From: UBA8529 sp964390565
Lineage (GTDB): Bacteria; Bacteroidota; Bacteroidia; Bacteroidales; Tenuifilaceae
Assembly: GCA_964390565.1 (NCBI GenBank)
Contig: CAYMII010000019.1
Span: forward strand, 1 to 64,000
DNA: 64,000 nucleotides
Reading direction: 5' to 3'
Each line of letters begins with the position of its first letter. The stretch's first letter is position 1. The notes beneath the pieces are model-generated. The model saw nothing but the letters and a program-made list of their open reading frames with translations, made no database searches and was not told the origin of the DNA. A program made the position numbers and the translations under genes. Positions 32,503 through 41,207 of the stretch are shown here, one piece after another.

Positions 32503-34407
32503 ATGCAGATTAAAAGATTTCTCCTTTTGCTCCTTGTTGCGCTGATTCTTCAACCTATCTATGCACAGACAGATAAGGCTGTTCAGGTAAAGCGATCGAC
32601 TGATAAGGTGAAGATTGAAGGCAAATACTTCTATATACATATTGTTCAAAAAGGGGAGTCGCTTTATGCTATAAGTAAAGCATATGGCGTTAGCCAAATG
32701 GAGATAGCCATGGAAAATGCTGATATCTACATGGGTATCAAACCCGATATGGCTTTAAAGATTCCGGCAAAAGATATCAAACCACAGGAAGAGGACGAAA
32801 AATATATTTACCATATCGTAAAAAAAAGTGAGACGCTTTTTGGCCTTTCACGCCAATATCAAGTTCCTATTGATGAAATTGCAAAAGTTAACCTTGATGT
32901 TGAAAGTGGCTTGATTCTAAATCAAGTTTTACTTATTCCTCGTGATAAGTTGAATACATTAAATCAAGCAGTTAAGCGTGATTCCTTATTTTATATATAT
33001 CATGAAGTTAAGCCCAAGGAAGGACTTTACTCCATATCAAGGAAATATAGCGTAAGCATTCAGTCTATCGAAGAGTTAAATAAGGACATTTTAGCTAATG
33101 GGCTTAAAGCAGGGTCGATTCTAAAGATTGAGCAAAAGAAAAGCGCTACTGCTGATAAAACTCAAACTGATGCGAATCAGAATGTTGTTAAATCTAACAA
33201 CCAAACAGTTCAGCAAAACGAAAATTATATCTTCCCAAAAGTTAAATGCGATACTTTTAGCTATAAGGAATTTAAGCGTCCATTTAATATTTCGTTACTT
33301 CTCCCTTTACTTCCTGATAAGGACGATAGAGATTCTGCCGATGTTGCAAACGGGGTTCCTGAGGTTGAACGGATTTCATCGCGCCAGCATAATTTTCTCG
33401 ATTTCTATCAAGGATTTTTGTTAGCTGTTGACTCGCTGAAGCGAGAAGGGTTATCGATAAACCTTTCGGTTTATAATACAAGTAAAGGTTTTGACGAATC
33501 GAAAAAGATAATGAATGAAAAAGGCTTAAAGGAATCAGACTTAATTATTGGCCCTGTTTACCCCGAACTGCTAGAGCCTTTTGCAAACTACTCACGGGAG
33601 AATAGAATTAATATTATTTCGCCATTATCGCAGAACGATGCACTTTTAAAGGGCAACCCATACTATTTCCAGATAAACCCATCGTTGCCAATTCAGTTCA
33701 ATGAGTTTGCATCAAAGGTTGATTTTTGTACCGAGGGTAATTTTATGGTTATTTATGAGGACGATAGCTCTAAATACGATGTAAATGAGAAATATAAAGA
33801 ACTTATTTCGAACCGTATTAAGCAATGTGCTAGTTCAGAGTCGATTCATTTTAAGGAACTAAAATATAAACCGGGAGGTGTTACTGCCGAAGTGAAAGAG
33901 AAGTTGAATCAGAGTATGAACGATCAAAAGGAGAATGTATTTATTATTCCATCGGAGAGCGAGGCTTTTGTTTCAGATTTTTTGAGTAATCTATTCGCTC
34001 TTACAACCTATTACAACTATAAAGTTAAGGTTTATGGATTTCCACGTTGGCAAAAGTTTAAGAATATTCCAATTGAATACTTCTATAGGTTAAACGTTAA
34101 TGTTTTTACTCCATTCTTTGTCGATTATACCAAAAGTGATGTTAAGTTCTTTGTTAATGATTATAGGCATTTCTATAGGTCTGAACCATCTCAATACTCT
34201 TTCCAGGGCTACGATATTGGGTTATACTTTTTAAAGGCTTTAAAAAAGTATGGTATTGACTTTAAGTATTGTCTGAAAAATCATGATGTTGATTTACTTC
34301 AATCGGACTATAAATTTATTCAGCAGAGCAGTGTTGATGGGTTCGATAATAAATCAGTTTTTTTAATCAATTACACGCAAGATTTCGATATAGTTGAAGT
34401 GAAATAG
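32503..34407 (+). CDS. LysM-repeat protein fused to a periplasmic-binding-like domain
   Basis: 634 residues from ATG 32503, which directly begins a signal peptide (MQIKRFLLLLLVALILQPIY, ending AQ). Three LysM modules follow (about 40-85, 105-150, 165-215: IVQKGESLYAISKAYGV, IVKKSETLFGLSRQYQV, KPKEGLYSISRKYSV), each expected to bind peptidoglycan. After a Gln/Asn linker comes a type-I periplasmic-binding fold (about 260-630) with NISLLLPLLPDKDD and DLIIGPVYPELLEPF, similar to LpoA-type regulators of penicillin-binding proteins. It is likely a cell-wall-bound regulator or sensor. Divergent from the SNF2 helicase, with a terminator after it. Confidence 0.9.
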   Translation: MQIKRFLLLLLVALILQPIYAQTDKAVQVKRSTDKVKIEGKYFYIHIVQKGESLYAISKAYGVSQMEIAMENADIYMGIKPDMALKIPAKDIKPQEEDEKYIYHIVKKSETLFGLSRQYQVPIDEIAKVNLDVESGLILNQVLLIPRDKLNTLNQAVKRDSLFYIYHEVKPKEGLYSISRKYSVSIQSIEELNKDILANGLKAGSILKIEQKKSATADKTQTDANQNVVKSNNQTVQQNENYIFPKVKCDTFSYKEFKRPFNISLLLPLLPDKDDRDSADVANGVPEVERISSRQHNFLDFYQGFLLAVDSLKREGLSINLSVYNTSKGFDESKKIMNEKGLKESDLIIGPVYPELLEPFANYSRENRINIISPLSQNDALLKGNPYYFQINPSLPIQFNEFASKVDFCTEGNFMVIYEDDSSKYDVNEKYKELISNRIKQCASSESIHFKELKYKPGGVTAEVKEKLNQSMNDQKENVFIIPSESEAFVSDFLSNLFALTTYYNYKVKVYGFPRWQKFKNIPIEYFYRLNVNVFTPFFVDYTKSDVKFFVNDYRHFYRSEPSQYSFQGYDIGLYFLKALKKYGIDFKYCLKNHDVDLLQSDYKFIQQSSVDGFDNKSVFLINYTQDFDIVEVK

Positions 34408-34429
34408 CAAATAGGTTTAAACTTAGATT

Positions 34430-34468
34430 AAAAGTTCACCCCAATAAAGGGTGAACTTTTTGTTTTTT
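34430..34468 (+). terminator. Terminator after the LysM gene
   Basis: Perfect 12-bp stem (34430-34441 with 34449-34460), 7-base loop and T-rich tail. Confidence 0.88.
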
Positions 34469-34506
34469 GATATGTTTTGTTTAATATAAATTTGATAATT
34501 AAACAT

Positions 34507-35193
34507 ATGAAAACAAAAGTCTTAGCACTATTTAGTTTGTTGCTGATTTTTTCCATAAGCAATACTAAATCTCAAAATCAACCAAACTTTACATTTCCCG
34601 CTTTGCCTTACAGCTACGATGCGTTGGAGCAGTTTATCGATAAAACAACAATGGAGTTTCATTACGATAAGCATTTTCGCACATACTTCAATAACTTTAT
34701 AAAAGCGGTTGAGGCAAATAACCTAAATGGGAAAAGCATCGAAGAGATTTTTAGCGAGGTAAGTAAATTTCCCGTTGGACTGAGAAATTCGGGTGGTGGA
34801 TACTATAATCATGCTTTGTTCTGGGAAGTGATGTCGCCTAATGGTGGAGGGATGCCAATAGGTAAATTGCTGCAAGCCATAAACGAGTCATTCGGCTCGT
34901 ACGATAACTTTGTGAAAGAGTTTGAGAAGGCTGCAACTACTCTTTTTGGGAGCGGATGGGCTTGGCTATCGGTTGACAGTTCGGGTAAACTTTTCGTTAG
35001 TCAACTGCCAAATCAGGATAACCCATTAATGGACATTGCTCCAAAGCGCGGTGTGCCAATCCTAGCATTAGATGTATGGGAACATGCCTATTATCTTAAA
35101 TATCAGAATAAACGTTCTGATTATATTACAAACTTTTGGAAAGTAGTTAACTGGAGTAATGTTAACGAACGATACGAAAAGGCTATAAAATAG
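34507..35193 (+). CDS. Exported Fe/Mn superoxide dismutase
   Basis: 228 residues from ATG 34507. A signal peptide (about 1-21, LALFSLLLIFSISNTKSQ) precedes the catalytic domain, so the enzyme acts in the periplasm, unlike the usual cytoplasmic SodA/SodB. Metal ligands are visible: His in EFHYDKHF, His in GGGYYNHALFW, Asp and His in LDVWEHAYYLKYQN. Also seen: FGSGWAWLSVD. It converts superoxide to peroxide and oxygen. The GGGYYNH segment does not clearly decide iron against manganese. Monocistronic between two terminators. Confidence 0.95.
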   Translation: MKTKVLALFSLLLIFSISNTKSQNQPNFTFPALPYSYDALEQFIDKTTMEFHYDKHFRTYFNNFIKAVEANNLNGKSIEEIFSEVSKFPVGLRNSGGGYYNHALFWEVMSPNGGGMPIGKLLQAINESFGSYDNFVKEFEKAATTLFGSGWAWLSVDSSGKLFVSQLPNQDNPLMDIAPKRGVPILALDVWEHAYYLKYQNKRSDYITNFWKVVNWSNVNERYEKAIK

Positions 35194-35213
35194 AATTTTT
35201 AGACAATAACAAT

Positions 35214-35274
35214 AAAATACCCGATATTCTCGGGTATTTTTAGTTTGTTTTTATATCCCTTAACCAAAAGGGAT
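35214..35274 (+). terminator. Tandem hairpins after superoxide dismutase
   Basis: The first hairpin is an 11-bp stem (35214-35224 with 35230-35240) plus Ts. The second is ATCCCTT/AAGGGAT (35255-35261 with 35268-35274) followed by a T-rich tail. The first is a strong terminator; the second could belong to the pckA leader region. Confidence 0.8.
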
Positions 35275-35307
35275 TTATTTTTACTGATTTTAAACATATT
35301 GATTTTT

Positions 35308-35321
35308 ATGATAAATATCAT
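35308..35321. promoter_or_regulatory. FNR-like palindrome upstream of pckA
   Basis: ATGATAAATATCAT is a perfect dyad matching TGAT-N4-ATCA of the CRP/FNR type. It lies 10 bases before the candidate -7 box, where the -33 element would be, so a regulator bound here would compete with or activate polymerase. Confidence 0.5.
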
Positions 35322-35330
35322 TAATGCGAA

Positions 35331-35338
35331 TATCTTTG
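35331..35338 (+). promoter_or_regulatory. Candidate -7 box of pckA
   Basis: TATCTTTG matches TAnnTTTG exactly, 43 bases before the pckA ATG. The -33 region is poor in TTG and instead contains the 14-base palindrome, as expected for an activator-dependent promoter. Confidence 0.55.
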
Positions 35339-35380
35339 CATCTGTCTTGTTAAAAATAATAACTTACTAAACAGAATATT

Positions 35381-36997
35381 ATGGCTAATATTGATCTATC
35401 AGTTTACGGTATTAATCAACCTAAGGAGATAATTTATAATCCTAGCTACGATTTATTATATGCTCATGAAACCGACAAAAACCTTGAAGGTTTTGAAAGG
35501 GGTTTCTTAACCAATTTAGGAGCAATCAACGTTGATACAGGCGTATTTACAGGTCGTTCTCCAAAAGATAAATACATTGTAAAGGATAGTTCATCGGCAA
35601 ATAATGTTTGGTGGGCTGAGGCTGGCAAGAAGAGCTCAGACAATAAGCCTATTAACCAAGATGTTTGGGAGCATCTTAAGAATATCAGTTCAAAACAGCT
35701 AAGCGAGAAAAAGCTTTATGTTGTTGATGCTTATTGCGGTGCAAACATCGATACTCGTATCTGTGTTCGTTTTGTTATGGAGGTTGCATGGCAAGCACAT
35801 TTTGTAAAGAATATGTTTATTCGCCCAACCGATGAGGAGCTAAAAACATTTAAACCAGACTTTGCTGTACTTGTAGCTTCAAAAACATCAAACCCAAAGT
35901 GGAAAGAGCAAAATCTGAATAGCGAGGTTTATATCGCTTTCCACCTTACAGAGCGCATGGCTGTTATTGGCGGTACTTGGTATGGTGGTGAAATGAAGAA
36001 GGGTATTTTCTCTGTTATGAACTATTTCCTACCTCTAAAAGGTATTGCAGCAATGCATTGTAGTGCTAACGTAGGAAAAAAAGGTGATGTTGCCGTTTTC
36101 TTTGGCCTTTCGGGTACTGGAAAAACAACCCTTTCTGCCGATCCAAATCGCGCCCTTATTGGCGACGATGAGCATGGATGGGATGATAACGGTGTATTCA
36201 ATTTCGAAGGTGGCTGCTACGCTAAATGTATTGATTTAGATCCAGCAAAAGAGCCCGATATCTATGCAGCTATTCGTCGCGATGCTTTACTCGAGAACCT
36301 TGTTGTTGATAGTAAAGGTGCAATTGATTTTAAATCAAAGGGTAAAACTGAGAATACAAGGGTTTCGTACCCAATTTATCATATAGATAATATCGTAAAG
36401 CCTATATCTAAAGGTGGACATGCGCAGCATGTAATTTTTCTAACTGCTGATGCTTTTGGCGTACTACCTCCAGTTTCAAGATTAACTCCAGAGCAAACCC
36501 AATACCACTTTTTAAGCGGCTTTACAGCTAAACTAGCAGGAACAGAGCGCGGTGTAACTGAACCTCAGCCTACCTTTAGTAGCTGTTTTGGTCAACCTTT
36601 CCTTTTGCTACACCCAACAGTTTATGCTAGGGAGTTAGTAAAGAAAATGGAAAAGCATGGCTCAAAGGCTTATCTTGTAAATACTGGCTGGATTGGTGGT
36701 TCATATGGCGTTGGAAAGCGTATCGATTTACCTTCGACGCGAGCCCTTATCAATGCAATTCTTGATGGAAGCATTGAGGATGCTGAGTTTGAAACAATTC
36801 CAATCTTCAACTTACAAGTTCCAAAAGCAATTAAGGGAGTTGATTCAAAACTGCTTAATCCACGCAATAGCTGGACTTATGCATCGGAGTGGGATTTTGC
36901 AGCGCGCAGTTTAGCAGAGAAATTCATTAAAAACTTCGAGAACTTTACCGATAACGAAGCTGGTAAAAAGTTAGTTGCCGCTGGTCCTAAGATTTAA
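35381..36997 (+). CDS. pckA: Phosphoenolpyruvate carboxykinase (ATP)
   Basis: 538 residues, normal length. Interconverts oxaloacetate + ATP and PEP + CO2 + ADP. In Bacteroidota it mainly carboxylates PEP during fermentation to succinate and propionate. Seen: GRSPKDKYIV, the VGKKGDVAVFFGLSGTGKTT P-loop with LSADPNRALIGDDEHGWDD, HCSANVGKKG and a YLVNTGWIGGSYGVGKRI segment. It is flanked by terminators, so monocistronic, with a promoter carrying an FNR-like palindrome. Confidence 0.98.
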   Translation: MANIDLSVYGINQPKEIIYNPSYDLLYAHETDKNLEGFERGFLTNLGAINVDTGVFTGRSPKDKYIVKDSSSANNVWWAEAGKKSSDNKPINQDVWEHLKNISSKQLSEKKLYVVDAYCGANIDTRICVRFVMEVAWQAHFVKNMFIRPTDEELKTFKPDFAVLVASKTSNPKWKEQNLNSEVYIAFHLTERMAVIGGTWYGGEMKKGIFSVMNYFLPLKGIAAMHCSANVGKKGDVAVFFGLSGTGKTTLSADPNRALIGDDEHGWDDNGVFNFEGGCYAKCIDLDPAKEPDIYAAIRRDALLENLVVDSKGAIDFKSKGKTENTRVSYPIYHIDNIVKPISKGGHAQHVIFLTADAFGVLPPVSRLTPEQTQYHFLSGFTAKLAGTERGVTEPQPTFSSCFGQPFLLLHPTVYARELVKKMEKHGSKAYLVNTGWIGGSYGVGKRIDLPSTRALINAILDGSIEDAEFETIPIFNLQVPKAIKGVDSKLLNPRNSWTYASEWDFAARSLAEKFIKNFENFTDNEAGKKLVAAGPKI

Positions 36998-37018
36998 ATT
37001 GTAATTAATATATAGTTT

Positions 37019-37058
37019 GTCCCTTGTTTTATTACGAAACAAGGGACTCTTTTTTTTG
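37019..37058 (+). terminator. Terminator after pckA
   Basis: Perfect 11-bp stem (37019-37029 with 37037-37047), 7-base loop, then CTC and eight Ts. A TAATTTTG -7-like box follows at 37059-37066, upstream of the next gene. Confidence 0.9.
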
Positions 37059-37106
37059 TAATTTTGGTTTTAATTGAATTTGTACGTGAGTAAATCTATT
37101 GATAGT

Positions 37107-37835
37107 ATGAAAAGGTATGTTATTTTTTTATTACTACTACTAATCTCTTTTAACTATTCAATTGCCCAAGATATAACGCCATTACAATATTTTGGTGATT
37201 CATATAATGAGGCAATTAGTTACCTCGAGAATCAAAAAAAGGAAATAAACACAACCCTTTCAAATCTTAGCGTATCGCCTGAGGAGGCGATTTCCATCGT
37301 TTTTCCCGAGATTATCCGCTATAACCGTTTTCGTGATTTTGCTGAAACTACTTCTTTGGAGATAGCCTATGTTCAAGGAGGAAAAGATATTGCAGATTTT
37401 TCAATTGGTCACTTTCAAATGAAACCTTCATTTATTGAGTATATGGAGCAGGAACTATTAAACTATAACGATCTTTTACAGAAGTTTAAAGATATAGTTA
37501 CTTATGATTCTGGTGCTTCCACAGAGTATATTCGAAGTGAAAGGGTTGAAAGATTAAAACAAGAATCGTGGCAATTAAAATATTTGGCATGTTTTATTCG
37601 TTTAGCAGAGAAACGCTTTGCAAAAGAGTTAAGAGAAAAACCAGCAGAACGATTGCTCATTTTATCTTCGGCATATAATAAAGGACTTAACTCTAGTTAC
37701 AGCGATTTAAAGATGCTTTCCCAAACGAAAACGTTCCCATATGGTAATGCAAAAACGGGTAGGTTTTCTTATTACGATGTTGCAAATTATTTCAAAATGT
37801 TTAATGCAAGTTTAACCCTAAACCCTAACCCATGA
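37107..37835 (+). CDS. Exported helical protein, possibly lysozyme-like
   Basis: 242 residues from ATG 37107; an in-frame TTG at 37074 is rejected because it precedes the signal peptide. Signal peptide about 1-20 (MKRYVIFLLLLLISFNYSIA). The mature part is helical. IVFPEIIRYNRFRDFAETT followed by FSIGHFQMKPSFIEYME resembles the Glu-containing helix and the 'S-G-x-x-Q' turn of lysozyme-fold transglycosylases. LLILSSAYNKGL also echoes the AYN motif of that fold. This is a distant resemblance only. Its stop overlaps the next lipoprotein start (ATGA), so the two are translationally coupled. Confidence 0.72.
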   Translation: MKRYVIFLLLLLISFNYSIAQDITPLQYFGDSYNEAISYLENQKKEINTTLSNLSVSPEEAISIVFPEIIRYNRFRDFAETTSLEIAYVQGGKDIADFSIGHFQMKPSFIEYMEQELLNYNDLLQKFKDIVTYDSGASTEYIRSERVERLKQESWQLKYLACFIRLAEKRFAKELREKPAERLLILSSAYNKGLNSSYSDLKMLSQTKTFPYGNAKTGRFSYYDVANYFKMFNASLTLNPNP

Positions 37836-39295
37836 GTAAACGAAGATTAATTCAATTATCTGTGCTATTCGTGTCTCTAATTCTTGCAAGTTCATGCAAG
37901 AAAGAGTTTAAAACATGGCAACCAAGCCCTCCTTATCCAGGGTTAGAAGTTAAGATGCTCAATTTTTCTGTTGATGCATCAAAGGATACGGTAATTAAAC
38001 TGCCCAACGGAACATCGATTTCTATTCCTGCTGGTTCGATGGAGGGAACTGATGGAATTGCCATTAAAGGGAAGTATACTCTGCTATATCGAGAGTTTCA
38101 TGATGCTGTTGATATATTGCTTTCAGGGATTCCAATGGATATAAGCATTATGGGTCAAAAGCAAACCCTTAGAACTGCAGGGATGTTTGAGATTGATGCC
38201 ATGCAAGGCGATTCAAAATTAAGAATTGTTGAAGGAAAGTCAGTTGATGTTAGATTTGCCTCTCGTTACAAAGATGCGAACTATGATTTCTTCTATATGA
38301 ACCCTGAAACAGCTTTATGGGAATGGGTTGATTTACCTAATACTGAAATAAATCAGGAGAAAATCGATGCAGAGAATGCTTTAAAAGAGAAAAGCCCTAG
38401 TGTTTTTTTAGGCGATAAGTTCTTTGTTCTTAATTACGATCGATTCTTGGATATTTATTTTAACAACGACTATCAAAAAATATTTAAATACAGGAATAGC
38501 GGCTCAATTAAAAAGAAACTTCAGGAGTATAACTTTAAGTTGTACGATATTAAAGTTGAAGGTGAACTGGTTTTTCTACGATCTTATTATCATCCAGCCG
38601 AGATGCTTTGGAAGGAGATTGATGGGAAGGAGTTCCCTAATTGGCTAAACGATTTTAATTTTGAATGGGCTAAGGACAAAAGTGGTACTTGGGTATACTC
38701 TAATTATAGCTTAGTTAGTTTAGGCAATAATATTTATCAGATTAGCTATAGCAAGGCAGGAAAAGTATTTACAAAAAAAATGGAGGCTATAATTCCTCTT
38801 CAAAGCATTCTAAAATTATCGGCAGGACAATGGCAACAAAAGTATGATGAAGCAATGTCATTGCTTAAAGCTGAGCAGGAGCGGGTTGACCTTATGGCAG
38901 AGACTTATCGCTCTTTCTCTGTTAAGCGGCTTGGAACCTACAATTTTGATTGTACCATTAAGGATCTTAATGAATGGACAACCATCAATGCTAACTTTAC
39001 GATGCTTAACAACCCCGTTCAGGATGGGAGTTTAGTTATTATCCTTGGAGATAATAGCGGTTATGTTAATGTTAAGCCCGAGGAGTATAGTAAAATGAGA
39101 TTAAAACCATCAACAGGGCAGAGGTTGGTTTTGCTTCAGAAGAATAATGAGATTGGTTTATTCTCTGCTGAAAAGATGCTTAAAATAAATTCAGATTCAC
39201 TGAAAGCAATGAGTAACCCTTCGTTTACATTTAATCTTGAACAAAAGAAGGTTAATGATGCTATTGAGTTAAGAAAATTGCTTGGATTTAAGTAA
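37832..39295 (+). CDS. Large lipoprotein of unknown function
   Basis: 487 residues. Type II signal peptide ending LILASSCKKEF (lipidated Cys about residue 22). The beta-rich mature protein starts with a ZU5-like pattern (VIKLPNGTSISIPAGSM, then AGMFEIDAMQGDSKLRI), seen in several Bacteroidota surface lipoproteins. A middle region has FFYMNPETALWEWVDLPNT, and a coiled segment lies at about 330-365. It overlaps the preceding exported protein by four bases, suggesting a shared envelope function. It ends at a strong bidirectional terminator. Confidence 0.82.
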   Translation: MSKRRLIQLSVLFVSLILASSCKKEFKTWQPSPPYPGLEVKMLNFSVDASKDTVIKLPNGTSISIPAGSMEGTDGIAIKGKYTLLYREFHDAVDILLSGIPMDISIMGQKQTLRTAGMFEIDAMQGDSKLRIVEGKSVDVRFASRYKDANYDFFYMNPETALWEWVDLPNTEINQEKIDAENALKEKSPSVFLGDKFFVLNYDRFLDIYFNNDYQKIFKYRNSGSIKKKLQEYNFKLYDIKVEGELVFLRSYYHPAEMLWKEIDGKEFPNWLNDFNFEWAKDKSGTWVYSNYSLVSLGNNIYQISYSKAGKVFTKKMEAIIPLQSILKLSAGQWQQKYDEAMSLLKAEQERVDLMAETYRSFSVKRLGTYNFDCTIKDLNEWTTINANFTMLNNPVQDGSLVIILGDNSGYVNVKPEEYSKMRLKPSTGQRLVLLQKNNEIGLFSAEKMLKINSDSLKAMSNPSFTFNLEQKKVNDAIELRKLLGFK

Positions 39296-39332
39296 AAAAC
39301 TAAGGGGTCTATGAAGACCCCTTAGTTTTTTA
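39293..39332. terminator. Bidirectional terminator between lipoprotein and chemoreceptor
   Basis: Stem 39299-39310 with 39315-39326 (12 bp, 4-base loop), extended by an A run before and a T run after. Confidence 0.92.
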
Positions 39333-39342
39333 TATTTATTTT

Positions 39343-41034
39343 TTAAAAGTTCTCGAACCCTTTATCATTATCATCAAGATTAAGTTTAAAAGCCTTTTTA
39401 CCTGTTTGTACATGCGGCGTTTCTCGTTTCTTTTCAACTATTACCTTTTTCTCTTGATGTTTCTTCTCCGTAGTCCTTTTGAAGGTATTAGTGTCCTTGT
39501 TTTCAGTGGTCTTAAATTGTGATATTGATTCGAGTAGTGAATCAGCTTGGGATTGAAGTTGCTGTGCGTTTGATGCTAGCTCTTCAGCTGCTGTTGCATT
39601 CTGCTGAGTAACATTGTTTAATTGCTGCACAGCGTTATTTACCTGATCTGCGCCATTGCTCTGTTCGCGGCTAGCGGAAGCAATCTCCTCAACCAAGTTT
39701 GAGGTTTTGCTAATCTCAGGCATAATATCATTCATCTGTTTTACTGCATCTTCCGTTTTCTTAACGCTAGTATTTGAGAGGCTGATTATTTCGTCGGCTG
39801 AGAGTTTGCTTCGTTCTGCTAGTTTCCTTACTTCTGCTGCAACTACTGCAAAACCTCTACCGTGTTCACCTGCTCGGGCAGCTTCAACAGCAGCGTTTAA
39901 TGCAAGAATATTAGTTTGAAAAGCTATATCGTTTATGATAGTTATTTTACCCGATATCTCGTTAATCGATTTTAAACTCTCGTCTGAGGCTTTGTTCACG
40001 TTATTAAGCCCAGAAACTGCTATGTTAGATATTTTCTGTGTTTCGGCTGCATTATTGGAATTCTGCTGGATATTGGCCGATATCTCCTCAATAGTTGACG
40101 ATATCTCTTCTACAGAAGCGGCTTGCTCATTAGCTCCTTCTGAAAGTTGCTGAGATGTTGAACTCAGCTGCTGGCTTGCAGTTGTGATTTGAACTACATT
40201 CTGTTTCACATTCGATAGCATAGTATTTAGTTTATTGACCATGCTTGACATGCTTTTTAGAAGAGTTCCAATCTCATCTTTTCTATTGCTGATATCATTT
40301 GAAATGTTAACTGTTAAATCTCCATTCGAAACCTTTTCAAGGAATTGAACAGCTGTATCGATAGGCTTTGTGATACTCTTTGTGATTAGGATTGCGGTTA
40401 TCACAATAAACAGAATGATAATGAGCGTGAGTGAAATTGAATTAATAAGTATCTTATCACTTATAGAGACACTTGCGTTGTACGAAGTTTCTGCATTCTC
40501 CAAACTAATTGTAGTAAACTGATCCATGGAGCCACGCATATCTTCAAATACTTTTGAGTATTCCCCAAAATATATTGCTTTAGCTTCATCGTAAGCACCA
40601 CTTCTTATTTTACCGATGATTTCTTTAGTCAAATCAGATATTCTGGAAAAATTCTGGTGAAACTTCTGGTTTATACTCTGGTTAGCTCCCTCTTTAGATA
40701 CGTTCGATAAATTCTCGAACTTGCTATATCGTTGCTCTACTTGAGCGATATTCTCTTCGATAGCACTAATTAGCTTGCTTTGACTCTCAATATTTGATGG
40801 GTCGTTAATTGCTAATGCTTGGCTTATTGCAATACTCGATTGGTATGCATCTCTATCGGCTTCAATTAAATACTCCATACTTAAAAGATTTACTTTGTAA
40901 ATCTTATCGAGTTCATCTTTTATTGTATGTGTTTTTAATGATGTGTAGATAAACCCGAATGAAGTGGCAAGAACTATTAGTGTGAACACTAAACCTAGTC
41001 GAACGCCAATTTTTAGGTTGTTAACTGATTTCAT
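39343..41034 (-). CDS. Methyl-accepting chemotaxis protein
   Basis: 563 residues from ATG 41034. An in-frame ATG at 41064 would add ten polar residues before the first TM and is less likely. TM1 about 10-28, a periplasmic four-helix sensor to about 185, TM2 about 190-212, HAMP with TKSITKPIDTAVQFLEKVSNG, then the signalling hairpin with the signature ARAGEHGRGFAVVAAEVRKL. Gln/Glu methylation-type sites flank it. The C-terminus is Lys/Thr-rich without a CheR-tethering pentapeptide. No che genes are near. Ligand unknown. An FNR-like palindrome lies about 90 bases upstream. Confidence 0.95.
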   Translation of the reverse strand: MKSVNNLKIGVRLGLVFTLIVLATSFGFIYTSLKTHTIKDELDKIYKVNLLSMEYLIEADRDAYQSSIAISQALAINDPSNIESQSKLISAIEENIAQVEQRYSKFENLSNVSKEGANQSINQKFHQNFSRISDLTKEIIGKIRSGAYDEAKAIYFGEYSKVFEDMRGSMDQFTTISLENAETSYNASVSISDKILINSISLTLIIILFIVITAILITKSITKPIDTAVQFLEKVSNGDLTVNISNDISNRKDEIGTLLKSMSSMVNKLNTMLSNVKQNVVQITTASQQLSSTSQQLSEGANEQAASVEEISSTIEEISANIQQNSNNAAETQKISNIAVSGLNNVNKASDESLKSINEISGKITIINDIAFQTNILALNAAVEAARAGEHGRGFAVVAAEVRKLAERSKLSADEIISLSNTSVKKTEDAVKQMNDIMPEISKTSNLVEEIASASREQSNGADQVNNAVQQLNNVTQQNATAAEELASNAQQLQSQADSLLESISQFKTTENKDTNTFKRTTEKKHQEKKVIVEKKRETPHVQTGKKAFKLNLDDNDKGFENF

Positions 41035-41122
41035 ATGACTTTCTCGTTGAGTTATTTTCAGCATAAATGTATTCTATTTTGAAGGATTATTGATAGTGTA
41101 ATGAATGAAAACTAACATCTTT

Positions 41123-41147
41123 TAGTATGATTTAAATCAATATACTA
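41123..41147. promoter_or_regulatory. FNR-like palindrome upstream of the chemoreceptor
   Basis: ATGATTTAAATCAA (41127-41140) fits TGAT-N4-ATCA. A longer imperfect dyad, tagtat/atacta, extends it on both sides. It is a candidate site for a CRP/FNR-type regulator acting on the minus-strand chemoreceptor gene. Confidence 0.45.
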
Positions 41148-41155
41148 TCAAAAAG

Positions 41156-41193
41156 AAAAACCCCGTTAGGAATGGAATCTAACGGGGTTTTTA
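41156..41193 (-). terminator. Terminator of the TonB-receptor operon
   Basis: Stem of about 14 bp (41156-41169 with 41179-41192), 9-base loop. Both flanks are A/T runs, so it can work for minus-strand transcription leaving the gene at 41208. Confidence 0.88.
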
Positions 41194-41207
41194 TACTAAC
41201 TTTTTAT

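Noticed and set aside
39343..41034. Chemotaxis operon
   Set aside because: Only the receptor is present; neighbours are unrelated and terminators isolate it.
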